Part shown: positions 44,126-53,064 of the stretch, in pieces
Position numbering within the stretch: the stretch's first letter is position 1
Layout of the letters: each line of letters starts with the position of its first letter
Assembly (NCBI GenBank): GCA_013822395.1
Contig: PNKK01000003.1
Span: forward strand, 1-64,000
Direction of reading: 5' to 3'
From: Anaerolinea sp.
GTDB lineage: Bacteria; Chloroflexota; Limnocylindria; Limnocylindrales; CSP1-4
DNA length: 64,000 bases
Position numbers and translations under genes: made by a program
Notes under the pieces: generated by a model
Databases searched by the model: none
What the model saw: the letters and a program-made list of their open reading frames with translations, nothing else
Told to the model about the DNA's origin: nothing

Positions 44126-45253
44126 CTAGCCATCGGTCCGAGGATGGCGCCGATAGAACGGCATCGGGACGACCTCTGCGGAGACTCGTTGACCACGGAT
44201 CTCCACGTCGAGGATCGTACCCGGTTCGCCGTCGGCGGGGGCGACGTAGGCCAGCGCGATCGCACGTCCGAGCGTCGGCGAGTGGGTCCCGCTCGTGACC
44301 ACGCCGGTGCGCCGCCCGTCACGCAGGACCGGGTGCCCGTGGCGGGCGATCCCGCGCCCGGTGACCGTCAGCCCCACGAGCCGCTTCGCGACGCCGTCGC
44401 GCGCCACGCGGGCAAGCGCCTCGCGGCCGACGAAGGCGCCGGGCTTCTGAAGCTTCACGACCCGGCCCAGGCCGGCCTCGAAGGGGTTCGTCCCGCGGTC
44501 GAGGTCGTTGCCGTAGAGCGGCATGCCTGCCTCGAGCCGGAGGGTGTCGCGGGCGCCGAGCCCGGACGGGGCGACGCCGGCGCCGCGGCCGGCCGCCTCG
44601 AGCGCGTCCCAGGCCTCGGGTCCCCGGTCCCAGTCCACGAACAGCTCGAAGCCGTCCTCACCGGTGTAGCCGGTGCGCGCGACGAGCGCGGGGATGCCGG
44701 CAACGTGACCCTCGGCGATCGCGTAGTAGCGGAGGGCGCTCAGGTCGATGTCGGTGAGCGGTGCGAGGACGCCGGCCGCGGCCGGGCCCTGAATCGCGAC
44801 GAGCGACGTGGCGAGCGAGCGATCGTCGAGAACCGCGCTCCAACCGTGGAGCCGGGCGGCGAGCTCGTCGGACACGATCGCGGCGTTCCCCGCGTTCGCC
44901 ACGACGAGAAATCGATCCTCGGCGAGCCGGTAGATGATCAGGTCGTCGATGATCCCGCCGTCGGGTGCGCAGATCATCGAGTAATGAGCGCGCCCCACGG
45001 CGAGCGCCCGCGGGTCTGTCACGACCGCCGCCGCGAGGGCATCGCCCGCGGCCGACCCCTCGACATGGAGCTCGCCCATGTGCGACAGGTCGAACAGGCC
45101 CGCCCGCTCTCGGACCGCACGGTGCTCCTCGAGGATCCCGGCGTACTGGACCGGCATCAGCCAGCCGCCGAACTCGATGAGCCTGGCACCAAGCCTCCGG
45201 TGGACATCGATGAGCGCAGTCTCGTGGAGAGGCAACGCCTCCGTGTCGGTCAT
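44126..45253 (-). CDS. gcvT: Glycine cleavage system T protein (aminomethyltransferase)
   Basis: ATG 45253 gives 375 aa beginning MTDTEALPLHETALIDVHRRLGAR, with LIEFGGWLMPVQYAGILEEH and LFDLSHMGELHVEG, characteristic of GcvT. The catalytic Asp lies in the region AHYSMICAPDGGIIDDLIIYR. It moves the aminomethyl carbon to tetrahydrofolate. The NUDIX gene upstream overlaps its start by 4 bp. Confidence 0.95.
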   Translation of the reverse strand: MTDTEALPLHETALIDVHRRLGARLIEFGGWLMPVQYAGILEEHRAVRERAGLFDLSHMGELHVEGSAAGDALAAAVVTDPRALAVGRAHYSMICAPDGGIIDDLIIYRLAEDRFLVVANAGNAAIVSDELAARLHGWSAVLDDRSLATSLVAIQGPAAAGVLAPLTDIDLSALRYYAIAEGHVAGIPALVARTGYTGEDGFELFVDWDRGPEAWDALEAAGRGAGVAPSGLGARDTLRLEAGMPLYGNDLDRGTNPFEAGLGRVVKLQKPGAFVGREALARVARDGVAKRLVGLTVTGRGIARHGHPVLRDGRRTGVVTSGTHSPTLGRAIALAYVAPADGEPGTILDVEIRGQRVSAEVVPMPFYRRHPRTDG

Positions 45254-45756
45254 CCGGCGGTCGCCTCCCGGCCGAGTGTGGGGACGGCTCCGGGGGCGAC
45301 CGATCCCTGGCCGACCGAGCGGAGGGCACTTGCCGCGGTCTCCACGAGCGCCCGTTCCGTGTCGAAGGTCAGGAGACTCCGGGCGTCCTCGAAGCGGACC
45401 CAGCGGACCCGCTCGAACTCCTGGTCGTGGCGGGCGAGGTCGCCGCCGACGGACTCCATGAGGAAGTAGTGGACGGTCTTGTGAATCCGCGTGCCGCCCT
45501 GGATGAACGTGTACTCGATCGACGGCAGCGGGGCCACGATCCGGACGCGCAGCCCGGTCTCCTCCTGGACCTCGCGGACGGCGGTCTCCTGATGCGTCTC
45601 GCCCGGGTTCGGCGTCCCCTTCGGAAGCGTCCACGTCCCGCCGCGCCGGTGGCCGTCGCGTCGGCGGAGCCCGGCAACCAGCGACGGGCGGCCCCCGTCG
45701 AGGCGAACGACGATTCCGCCGGCGGAGGTGGCGGTGGCGGACCTCAGGCGCGCCAC
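45250..45756 (-). CDS. NUDIX hydrolase
   Basis: The 168-aa protein has a complete Nudix box, GETHQETAVREVQEETGL, near residues 52-69. The core begins SAGGIVVRLDGGRPSLV and is followed by TWTLPKGTPNPG. This form resembles diadenosine polyphosphate or other nucleoside-diphosphate hydrolases. The ATGA overlap with gcvT places it first in the glycine cleavage operon, an unusual partner with no known link to glycine. Confidence 0.88.
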   Translation of the reverse strand: MARLRSATATSAGGIVVRLDGGRPSLVAGLRRRDGHRRGGTWTLPKGTPNPGETHQETAVREVQEETGLRVRIVAPLPSIEYTFIQGGTRIHKTVHYFLMESVGGDLARHDQEFERVRWVRFEDARSLLTFDTERALVETAASALRSVGQGSVAPGAVPTLGREATAG

Positions 45757-46079
45757 GGCGCCGCGGCGGCGCTCGATCGCCCCGGCAGCGGGACGGAACG
45801 CGACCAGGTCATCGAGACGACCGGGTGCGGCCGACCCGTCGCCGGTCGGCGCGTCCGCGTCGGGGTGATGGAACGGGAGCCTGCACGGAGCCGCGCGAGG
45901 GCGGAGATCTCCGGCTGCCGAAGCACGGTTGGCCGCCAGCCGGCTCCACGGAACGCGATGGCGGACCGCAGGCCGAGGCGGCGCTCGCGGGTCCGGGACG
46001 AGGGTCGGGGGAACCGGGCCGCGGGGCGCGCTGCGTACTTCGCGGCGATGCTGTGCTCCATCGGCCGTATGGTACCGCG
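45757..46079. other. Intergenic region upstream of the NUDIX-gcv operon
   Basis: A 105-codon frame (45744-46061, minus) starting MEHSIAAKYAARPAARFP spans this region and overlaps the NUDIX start, but it is Arg/Ser/Pro-rich and without a ribosome site. I treat these 323 bp as non-coding leader and promoter space; no clear promoter was found. Confidence 0.4.
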
Positions 46080-47126
46080 TCAGTCCCGCTGCGCAAGGGA
46101 ACGGCGCATCGCGGCGGCAGCCTCCGGTGCCAGCGCGCCCCGGCCTTCCGCCAGGGCGATCTCCCGCTCGGCCGCGGCGGCGTACAGCGGCAGGACGGCT
46201 GGCGCGTGGGCGTGGAGCGTGGCGAGATGCCGTTCCAGCGTCCCGATGTCGCCGCGGGTCATCGGGCCGGTCAGAGCGCGGGCGATCCCCAGCGCACGGG
46301 CGTTCGCAAGCGTCTGCTCCGCGAGGCGGCCGTAGATCGCCAGGGAGCCAGCCTCGTCCAGCCCGGCGACCTGTCCGAGCTCCGCGATCGCGTCGAGAAG
46401 CGCGACGAACCCCCCGGCCGCGAGGACCGCGGCCGCGTGGTAGGCCGCCTTCGTGCCAGGTGCCAGGCGGACCGGATGGGCGCCGAGCGCCTCGGCCATC
46501 CGGGCGAGGAGATCCGCGAGCTGGTCGTCCCCCTCGATCGCGACCGTGGCGCCGTGAAGCGCCGTGACCGCGAGCTCCGTGTCCGCGAAGGCGACGAGCG
46601 GATGGAACGCGCCGACCTGCGTCCCCGCCGCCATCGCCGGCTCGAGGACCTCCGCGCCGAGCGCCCCGGAGGTGTGGATCATCGCCTGGCCGCTGTACAT
46701 CCGGAGCCGGCCAGCGACTGACGGGATGGCGTCGTCCGGCACCGCGAGGACGATGAGCTCGACCTCGTCGAGGAGCGCGGTCGCCTCGGCGAACCCGCGC
46801 GCGCCGGGCACGAGCCCGCGAAACCGCTCCCGCCGGACTGGGTCCCGGGACGCGACCGCACCGACCGGCCAGCCGGCGCGGGTGAGGGCGACTCCGAGGG
46901 CCGTCCCGACCGCGCCGGCCCCCACGATCCCGACGACCGGCGGCTCCTCCGGATCTGAGTGGGCGTGCGGGTGGGCATGGTCCGACGCGTGGGCCGCGTC
47001 GCCGTGGCGATGGTGCCCGGGAGGCACCGGGTCCAGGTCGATCCCGCGGTCGTCCAGCTCGCGGAGTGTGGCATCGGCGGCCGGGACGGGCTCGCGCGCC
47101 TCCTCCGGATCGGGCCAGGCTCTCAC
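46080..47126 (-). CDS. Rossmann-fold oxidoreductase-like protein with DUF2520 domain
   Basis: The protein is read from GTG 47126 (348 aa). Near residue 70 comes the NAD(P)-binding glycine motif VGIVGAGAVGTALGVAL. Later, HTSGALGAEVLEP, GAFHPLVAFAD and KAAYHAAAVLAAGGFVAL are typical of the DUF2520 family, related to pyrroline-carboxylate reductase. Substrate unknown; some relatives lie near pantothenate genes. The N-terminal 65 residues include a His-rich segment (HHRHGDAAHASDHAHPHAH) that could bind metal. The 1049-codon frame extending to 49229 is a shadow of aconitase. Confidence 0.85.
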   Translation of the reverse strand: MRAWPDPEEAREPVPAADATLRELDDRGIDLDPVPPGHHRHGDAAHASDHAHPHAHSDPEEPPVVGIVGAGAVGTALGVALTRAGWPVGAVASRDPVRRERFRGLVPGARGFAEATALLDEVELIVLAVPDDAIPSVAGRLRMYSGQAMIHTSGALGAEVLEPAMAAGTQVGAFHPLVAFADTELAVTALHGATVAIEGDDQLADLLARMAEALGAHPVRLAPGTKAAYHAAAVLAAGGFVALLDAIAELGQVAGLDEAGSLAIYGRLAEQTLANARALGIARALTGPMTRGDIGTLERHLATLHAHAPAVLPLYAAAAEREIALAEGRGALAPEAAAAMRRSLAQRD

Positions 47127-47210
47127 GCGGCGGCCCGCCGGAGATGGTCGGGTCGGGCGCGGTACGCTTGCACGCAACGAGTGTATCCAGCAGAGCGAAG
47201 GACGGACCAC

Positions 47211-49898
47211 GTGCCGACCCACGATCCCTTCGGTGCTCGGGGCCCGCTCGGCCCGGGCCTCCCAGATCGCTACCGCCTCAGCGCGATCGGCGATCGGATC
47301 AACCTGGACCGGGCACCGGTCACCCTGAAGGTCCTGCTCGAGAATGTCCTCCGCCACGCCGGCGGCGGGATCGTGGAGGCCGAGGACGTCGAGCGCCTCG
47401 CGTCGTGGCGTCCCGGCGCGACCGGTGAGGCGGAGATCCCGTTCATGCCGTCGCGCGTGGTCCTCCAGGACTTCACCGGCGTGCCGGCCGTCGTCGACCT
47501 CGCCGCAATGCGCGACGCGATGGCCGACCTCGGCGGTGATCCCGCGCGTGTGAATCCCCTCGTCCCGGCCGATCTCGTCATCGACCACTCGGTCCAGGTG
47601 GACGCGTTCGGCACCCCGGCGGCCTTCGCCTTCAACGTCACCCGCGAGTACGAGCGCAACGGCGAACGCTACCAGCTCCTGCGCTGGGCCCAGACGGCGT
47701 TCCGGGACCTGCGGGTCGTGCCGCCGGGGACGGGGATCATCCACCAGGTCAACCTGGAGCTCCTCGCAACGGTCGTCGCCGACCGCCCCGACGCGCACGG
47801 CCGGGTCGCCTTCCCGGACACCCTCGTCGGGACGGACTCCCACACCACGATGATCAACGGCCTCGGGGTGCTGGGGTACGGCGTTGGGGGGATCGAAGCG
47901 GAGGCGGTCCTCCTGGGTCAGCCGCTCTACCAGCCGATGCCTCGAATCGTGGGCGTTCGCCTCACCGGCGAGCTGCCCCGGGGGTCCACCGCGACCGACC
48001 TCGTCCTGGTCGTCACGGAGATGCTCCGGAAGTTCGGGGTCGTCGAGTCCTTCGTGGAGTTCGCCGGCGACGGCCTCGCCGGCCTGTCGCTCGCCGACCG
48101 GGCGACGATCGCCAACATGAGCCCCGAGTTCGGGGCGACCTCCACCCTCTTCCCGATCGACGACGAGACGCTGACCTATCTCCGCCTCACGGGCCGGCCC
48201 GAGGAACGCGTGGCCCTCGTCGAGCGCTATGCGAAGGAGCAGGGCCTGTGGCGCGAGCCCGGCCCCGGCCCGGACTTCGACGCGCTCCTGACGCTCGACC
48301 TCGCGTCCGTCGAGCCGTCGGTGGCCGGCCCTCGACGCCCCCAGGACCGGGTGGTCCTGCCCGCCCTGCCCGCGAGCTTCCACCTCGCCTTCCCGCAGAC
48401 CGGCCCGCCCGATGCACCGGCCGCGACGATCCCGGTCGAGGTCGATGGCGAGCGCGGCGAGGTCGGCCATGGATCGGTGGTCATCGCCGCGATCACGTCC
48501 TGCACCAACACGTCCAATCCGACGGTCATGGTCGGAGCCGGACTGCTGGCCCGGAACGCGGTCGCCCGTGGCCTGACCGTTGCGCCGACGGTGAAGACAT
48601 CGCTTGCACCCGGCTCGAAGGCCGTCACCGGATACCTCGAGGCCGCCGGGCTGATGCGGCCGCTCGAGCAGCTCGGGTTCGCCCTGGCCGGCTACGGCTG
48701 CACGACCTGCATCGGGAACTCCGGGCCACTCGACGTCCCCGTCGCGGAGGCGATCGAGCACGGTGAGCTCGTCGCGGCCGCCGTCCTGTCCGGGAATCGC
48801 AACTTCGAGGGGCGGATCCATCCGCTGGCCCGTGCCAGCTACCTCGCGTCGCCACCGCTCGTCGTCGCCTTCGCCCTCGCGGGGCGGGTCGACGTCGACC
48901 TCACGACCCAGCCACTCGGCATCGGGGACGACGGCAGGCCGGTCTTCCTCGCCGACCTCTGGCCGGCCGCGGACGAGATTCGGGCGGTCATTCGCGACTC
49001 GATCGATCCGGAGCTCTTTCGGCGCACCTATGCGACCGTGTTCGATGGTGACGATCGCTGGCGCGCCCTCCCGATCCCCGACGGCGATCGATACGAATGG
49101 GACCCGGCCTCCACCTACATCGCCCGACCGCCGTTCTTCGAGGGCATGACGGCGGAGCCCGTGCCGGTCCGCGCGATCGAGGGAGCCCGGGCGCTGGTGG
49201 TCCTCGGTGACAGCGTGACCACCGACCACATCTCGCCCGCCGGGACGATCTCGGCGTCATCCCCGGCCGGCGGGTGGCTCCAGTCGCGCGGCATCACACC
49301 GCTCGAGTTCAACTCGTACGGCTCGCGGCGCGGTCACCACGAGGTGATGATCCGCGGCACGTTCGCCAACATCAGACTCCGGAATCGGCTCGTCGAGGGC
49401 CACGAGGGGCCGTTCACCCGGCACCTCCCGGACGGGGCGGAGATGACGATCTTCGACGCTGCGATGCAGTACGCCGCGGAGAGTGTGCCGCTCCTCGTCA
49501 TCGCCGGGAGGGAGTACGGGTCCGGATCGTCGCGCGACTGGGCGGCCAAGGGCACGGCGCTCCTCGGCGTCCGCGCGGTCATCGCGGAGAGCTTCGAGCG
49601 GATCCATCGAAGCAACCTCGTGGGGATGGGCGTGCTGCCGCTCCAGTTCCCGCCGGGCGTGACTCTGGACGGCCTCGGCCTGACCGGCCGCGAGGCCTTC
49701 ACGATCGACGGTGTCGCCGGCGGGCCCGAGGCGCGGAACCGGCTCACCGTCCATGCCACGGACGACGCCACCGGGCAGACGGCCACCTTCGAGGTGGACT
49801 GCCGCCTGGATGGCCCGATCGAGGTCGACTACTACCGCCAGGGGGGGATCCTGCCGGCGGTCCTTCGGCGGATCGCGGCGGAGTCCCGGACGGCCTGA
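47211..49898 (+). CDS. acnA: Aconitate hydratase A
   Basis: GTG 47211 follows GAAGGA. The 895-aa enzyme has DTLVGTDSHTTMINGLGVLGYGVGG and the iron-sulfur ligands in ITSCTNTSNP and GYGCTTCIGNSGP. GREYGSGSSRDWAAKG forms part of the C-terminal swivel domain. It interconverts citrate and isocitrate in the TCA cycle using a 4Fe-4S cluster. It is transcribed divergently from the DUF2520 gene, with an 84-bp gap, and ends before a strong terminator. Confidence 0.96.
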   Translation: MPTHDPFGARGPLGPGLPDRYRLSAIGDRINLDRAPVTLKVLLENVLRHAGGGIVEAEDVERLASWRPGATGEAEIPFMPSRVVLQDFTGVPAVVDLAAMRDAMADLGGDPARVNPLVPADLVIDHSVQVDAFGTPAAFAFNVTREYERNGERYQLLRWAQTAFRDLRVVPPGTGIIHQVNLELLATVVADRPDAHGRVAFPDTLVGTDSHTTMINGLGVLGYGVGGIEAEAVLLGQPLYQPMPRIVGVRLTGELPRGSTATDLVLVVTEMLRKFGVVESFVEFAGDGLAGLSLADRATIANMSPEFGATSTLFPIDDETLTYLRLTGRPEERVALVERYAKEQGLWREPGPGPDFDALLTLDLASVEPSVAGPRRPQDRVVLPALPASFHLAFPQTGPPDAPAATIPVEVDGERGEVGHGSVVIAAITSCTNTSNPTVMVGAGLLARNAVARGLTVAPTVKTSLAPGSKAVTGYLEAAGLMRPLEQLGFALAGYGCTTCIGNSGPLDVPVAEAIEHGELVAAAVLSGNRNFEGRIHPLARASYLASPPLVVAFALAGRVDVDLTTQPLGIGDDGRPVFLADLWPAADEIRAVIRDSIDPELFRRTYATVFDGDDRWRALPIPDGDRYEWDPASTYIARPPFFEGMTAEPVPVRAIEGARALVVLGDSVTTDHISPAGTISASSPAGGWLQSRGITPLEFNSYGSRRGHHEVMIRGTFANIRLRNRLVEGHEGPFTRHLPDGAEMTIFDAAMQYAAESVPLLVIAGREYGSGSSRDWAAKGTALLGVRAVIAESFERIHRSNLVGMGVLPLQFPPGVTLDGLGLTGREAFTIDGVAGGPEARNRLTVHATDDATGQTATFEVDCRLDGPIEVDYYRQGGILPAVLRRIAAESRTA

Positions 49899-50255
49899 CG
49901 CGCCCGAATGGGCCGGACGGCCTGACGCACGCCGACCCGGCGTTGGTTGATCGTTGGACCCGGACGGTCAGACGCCCCCGGGACTGCCGGGGGCGTCTGA
50001 CCTGGAGGAGGATCGCGCGGGCCCGCGCCCGCGTTGTCCGTTGGACGCCCGCGCGGCGCGGCGCGTGACGGCCCGACGAGACGAGGTTCGCGGACGGCTC
50101 AACCAGCGCTCGCCGCGGCCGCGGCTGGTGTGACGGTCCTCCGGTCGGTGGGAGGAGGCCGGCCGTCGCGAGCTGGCGCAACAGGCTCGAATCTTCGCCC
50201 GTGGCGTAACCAGACGCCCGCGGCCCACGTCTCCCCGTCGAACAGCAGGAGGACC
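49899..50255. other. Intergenic region after acnA
   Basis: These 357 bp contain the acnA terminator and a direct repeat CCGGACGGCCTGACGC whose first copy overlaps the acnA stop and second begins near 49913. Frames across the rest are unconvincing. A promoter for the lipoprotein gene is expected but not recognisable. Confidence 0.45.
49967..50001 (+). terminator. Strong hairpin terminator of acnA
   Basis: GTCAGACGCCCCCGG pairs perfectly over 15 bp with CCGGGGGCGTCTGAC around a 5-nt loop, 69 nt after the acnA stop. A T-run is absent, as is common in high-GC lineages. Confidence 0.72.
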
Positions 50256-51347
50256 TTGACGTTGCCGTCGCTCCGATGGACATCCCTGGCCACGGTCGCG
50301 GTCCTCGTCGTCGCCGGTTGTGGGGTGGGTGGACCCCTCCCCTCCTCGGCCGGACCGTCCGGACCGCCCGCCTCGGGATCTCCACCCCCCAGCGCGACAC
50401 CGCCGGCCGACTGTCCCAACTTCGTCGAGGTCGTCGAGACCGGTCCGCTGCCCGGCGACGATGGGGCGGAGGACGGCCCGGTCGCGCGCGAGCAGGACCG
50501 GCTGCGCGCGGACGTGGAGGCCGCGTCTGCGTACGGCGCCGCCCACACCGGGGAGTTCGCCTCCATCCGGTTCGAGAACGGGCCGCGGGTCCGGATCGTC
50601 ATCGGGTTCACGACCCGCCTAGCGGAGCACTGCGCCGCCCTGCGCTCGATCCTCGAGTACCCCGACGAGTTCGAGATCATCCGTCAGCCAACGACGGCGG
50701 CCCGGCTGGAGGAGATCCAGCGCGAGATCATGGTGCTCGCCGGGGATCGCATGCAGAGCACGGGCATCGGCGCGGGGACGATCGACATCCAGCTCCGAGC
50801 GGATGGAGAGGCAATCGCCGATCGGATCCAGGCGGCGTACGGCGAAATCGTGACGATCACTGTCGGCATGCTCCGGTATCCGGATCGGTCCCTGCCGGCG
50901 GACGCCAGCTGTGCGCTCCTGCCCGACCCGATCATCAGCGAGACGCCGCTCGTCGCCGAGGCGGCGCTCGACGTCGCCGCGGTGCGCCCGGGCGCGGACT
51001 TCCGGGGCACCGTGACCGTGACCAACACCGGCCCCGAAATCGTCGAGTTCGCGTCCGGCGATCCGATGACAGCGGTCGTCTTCCGGGCCGGCTCGAACCG
51101 GCCCGTCGGCGGCTTCACAGGCGCGATCGGTGGCGTCGGCACCGGAGGTACGCTGGCGCCCGGCGACAGCCTCGACATCGGCGTGCTCGGCGGCACCGCC
51201 AGCTGCGATCCAGCCCTTGGGTACGCGCTCCCGCCGGGGCGCTACGATGTCCGGGTTCCGGTGGACCAGTACACGATGCGCGACAACGCCCCGACGGAGA
51301 TCTCGTACCTGCTCTCCGAGCCGGTGCCGCTGACGATCGTTCCCTGA
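50256..51347 (+). CDS. Lipoprotein of unknown function
   Basis: No ATG fits; TTG at 50256 or 50262 behind AGGAGG starts a signal peptide (LRWTSLATVAVLVVAGCGVGG) with lipobox VVAGC. A Ser/Pro-rich linker follows, then a domain of about 140 residues (EFASIRFENGPRVRIVIGFTT). The C-terminal part has TVTVTNTGPEIVEFASG, like a beta-sandwich intracellular-inhibitor or Ig-type fold. About 363 aa. No family recognised. A 20-bp duplication overlaps the stop codon. Confidence 0.75.
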   Translation: MTLPSLRWTSLATVAVLVVAGCGVGGPLPSSAGPSGPPASGSPPPSATPPADCPNFVEVVETGPLPGDDGAEDGPVAREQDRLRADVEAASAYGAAHTGEFASIRFENGPRVRIVIGFTTRLAEHCAALRSILEYPDEFEIIRQPTTAARLEEIQREIMVLAGDRMQSTGIGAGTIDIQLRADGEAIADRIQAAYGEIVTITVGMLRYPDRSLPADASCALLPDPIISETPLVAEAALDVAAVRPGADFRGTVTVTNTGPEIVEFASGDPMTAVVFRAGSNRPVGGFTGAIGGVGTGGTLAPGDSLDIGVLGGTASCDPALGYALPPGRYDVRVPVDQYTMRDNAPTEISYLLSEPVPLTIVP

Positions 51348-51368
51348 AGCTGACGATCGTTCCCTGAA
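51329..51368. repeat. 20-bp tandem duplication across the lipoprotein stop codon
   Basis: GCTGACGATCGTTCCCTGAA is present twice in perfect tandem. The first copy holds the native stop TGA; the second repeats the coding end LTIVP plus stop after it. It looks like a recent slip. Confidence 0.9.
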
Positions 51369-51417
51369 CCGCCCGGGGGAACAGGAATCCGAGCGAGCCC
51401 TGGTGAATGGGTCGAGA

Positions 51418-51494
51418 TGGTGGGCGATACTGGATTCGAACCAGTGACCTCGCGGATGTGAACCGCGCGCTCTAACCGACTGAGCCAATCGCCC
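51418..51494 (-). tRNA. tRNA-Val (anticodon CAC)
   Basis: The minus strand reads GGGCGATTGGCTCAGTCGG, then the anticodon stem CGCGG, loop TTCACAT and stem CCGCG, the TTCGAAT T-loop, and ATCGCCC closing the acceptor stem, followed by an encoded ACCA. Length 77 nt including CCA. The loop places CAC at positions 34-36, decoding GUG, a preferred Val codon in GC-rich genes. Confidence 0.93.
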
Positions 51495-51532
51495 CCGGCC
51501 CGCACCGGCCGCCGGCCGGAGCAGGGTGCCGA

Positions 51533-51823
51533 TCATACACCGAGGTCCGGCCAGCGAGCGACCAGCAGGGACCGATCCGCGCCCTCCACGGCGACGAGCT
51601 TACGCCGCCCTCTGGCACCCTCGATGAGGCGCGCCGCGCGCCGGTGGACACCGGCGGCCTCGGCCACGATGCGCAGGACGGCCTCGTTGGCGGCGCCGTC
51701 GGTGGGTGCCGCTGCCACGCGTACGAGGAGATGGCCGTCGCGGACGCCGTCGATCGCGTCGCGGCCGCCACGTGGCGTGACCCGGACGGGAATCCGGAGC
51801 TCGCCCCGGTCCCGCGGTCTCAC
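51533..51823 (-). CDS. DUF167 / YggU family protein
   Basis: GTG 51823 overlaps the yggT stop as GTGA and gives 96 aa. IPVRVTPRGGRDAIDGVRDGHLLVRVAAAPTDGAANEAVLRIVAEA is the DUF167 pattern. Function unknown, though the gene often follows yggT in division clusters, as here. The longer frame to 52138 is a shadow. Confidence 0.88.
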   Translation of the reverse strand: MRPRDRGELRIPVRVTPRGGRDAIDGVRDGHLLVRVAAAPTDGAANEAVLRIVAEAAGVHRRAARLIEGARGRRKLVAVEGADRSLLVARWPDLGV

Positions 51824-52068
51824 GGCAGGGCCTGGACGATCGCTCCCAGCACGAGGATGACGATGAGCGGTGAGAAGTCGAACATCCCGCCCTTCGGCAG
51901 GACGCGGCGCACGGGCCCGAGGACCGGCTCCGTCACCCCCACGAGGAACTGCGTGAGCCCCGATCGCCCGGTCGGCTCGATGTACGACATCAGCACCCGC
52001 CCGATGACGAGGAGCTCGAACGCGATGAGGAGGAAGCGAAGGAAGTTGTAGACGAACGCGGCACCCAC
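51820..52068 (-). CDS. YggT family membrane protein
   Basis: The 82-aa protein has two hydrophobic segments (FVYNFLRFLLIAFELLVIGRVLMSYI and FSPLIVILVLGAIVQAL) around the conserved loop FLVGVTEPVLGPVRRVLP. YggT proteins are linked to osmotic shock and, in Gram-positive dcw clusters, to division. It lies 14 bp after yggS and overlaps yggU by 4 bp. Confidence 0.9.
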   Translation of the reverse strand: MGAAFVYNFLRFLLIAFELLVIGRVLMSYIEPTGRSGLTQFLVGVTEPVLGPVRRVLPKGGMFDFSPLIVILVLGAIVQALP

Positions 52069-52082
52069 AGCACGAGTCTAGC

Positions 52083-52916
52083 CTACGTGCCCGGGACGGC
52101 CCGGTCGCCCGGCCGGTGGACCCGAGTCTCCTCGCCATGGGCGGGCCCGTGGCCGCCTTCGTAGACGTGCGGTCGCTCGCCGAACAGTGCGCGCCCGACG
52201 CGAACGATCGTGGCCCCCTCCTCCACCGCGACCGGAAAGTCGTCGCTCATCCCCATCGAGAGCTCCGGACCGAGGCTTGGGTGGTCGCGTCGCAACGCCT
52301 CGAACAGGCGGCGAAGAGCCACGAACGTGGGCCGCGCCGCCTCAGCGGCCGCCACGAGCCTGCCCACGGTCATCAGGCCGCGGATCTCCAGGTTCGGAAG
52401 GGCAAGGATGTCGGGCAGGGCCGCCGCGAGCTCGGGCGGGCGGAACCCGGCCTTCGCCGGATCCGCATCGACGTTGACCTGGAGGAGGACCGGAAACGGC
52501 CGGGCCGGCCGGAGCTCGCCGGCCAGCCGGTCCAGGCGAATCGCCAGCTCCGTGGAGTCCACGGACTCGATCATCGCGAAGACTTCGACCGCCCGGCGGG
52601 CCTTGTTCGACTGGAGGGGCCCGACGAGGTGCCACGAGGCGCCCTGGACCTGGCCGATCTTGCCGAGCGCCTCCTGGACCCGGTTCTCGCCAAGGACGTC
52701 CAGGCCGGCCGCGACGGCGGCGCGCAGTCGCTCGGGCGAGACCCCCTTCGAGACGGCGACCAGTCGCACCCCGGATCCGTCGCGACCGGCCCGCCGGGCC
52801 GCGTGTTCGATCCGCTCCAGGACGCGGGCGCGCGCGACGGCGAGGGCCGCCACGTCCGCCGGATCGATCCGGAACGGCTTGGGCGGCGCGCCGCGGTCAG
52901 GGTCTCGAGCGTCCAT
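52083..52916 (-). CDS. yggS: PLP homeostasis protein, YggS family
   Basis: The 277-aa protein has RLVAVSKGVSPERLRAA with the PLP lysine near residue 56. GENRVQEALGKIGQV, WHLVGPLQSNKAR, LRGLMTV-like and LSMGMSDDFPVAVEEGATIVRVGRALFG follow in the normal order. It buffers pyridoxal phosphate. Its N-terminal 30 residues precede the usual start and its C-terminus is extended by a His/Arg/Gly-rich tail of about 30. It follows ftsZ by 148 bp. Confidence 0.92.
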   Translation of the reverse strand: MDARDPDRGAPPKPFRIDPADVAALAVARARVLERIEHAARRAGRDGSGVRLVAVSKGVSPERLRAAVAAGLDVLGENRVQEALGKIGQVQGASWHLVGPLQSNKARRAVEVFAMIESVDSTELAIRLDRLAGELRPARPFPVLLQVNVDADPAKAGFRPPELAAALPDILALPNLEIRGLMTVGRLVAAAEAARPTFVALRRLFEALRRDHPSLGPELSMGMSDDFPVAVEEGATIVRVGRALFGERPHVYEGGHGPAHGEETRVHRPGDRAVPGT

Positions 52917-53064
52917 GGGCCGCCACAGGCCGCGTCAGGTGCCCTCGCGCCAAGGCGGAGCCGAGCACGCGAACGAGCGCACTCGAACGTGCGTGAGAGA
53001 GCGCGCACAGGCGACAACGCCGGCGCGCGGGCGCATCACGCGGCCCTCATGGACGACGCCGCCC

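Noticed and set aside
45744-46061. A 105-aa ORF before the NUDIX gene
   Set aside because: Biased Arg/Ser/Pro composition, no ribosome site, overlap with the NUDIX start; not supported.
46080-49229. A 1049-codon minus-strand ORF
   Set aside because: Only its last 348 codons are the DUF2520 gene; the remainder is antisense to aconitase, whose motifs on the plus strand are beyond doubt.
51418-51494. tRNA-Val as an integration site
   Set aside because: No integrase or repeated 3' end lies near it; flanking genes are ordinary housekeeping genes.
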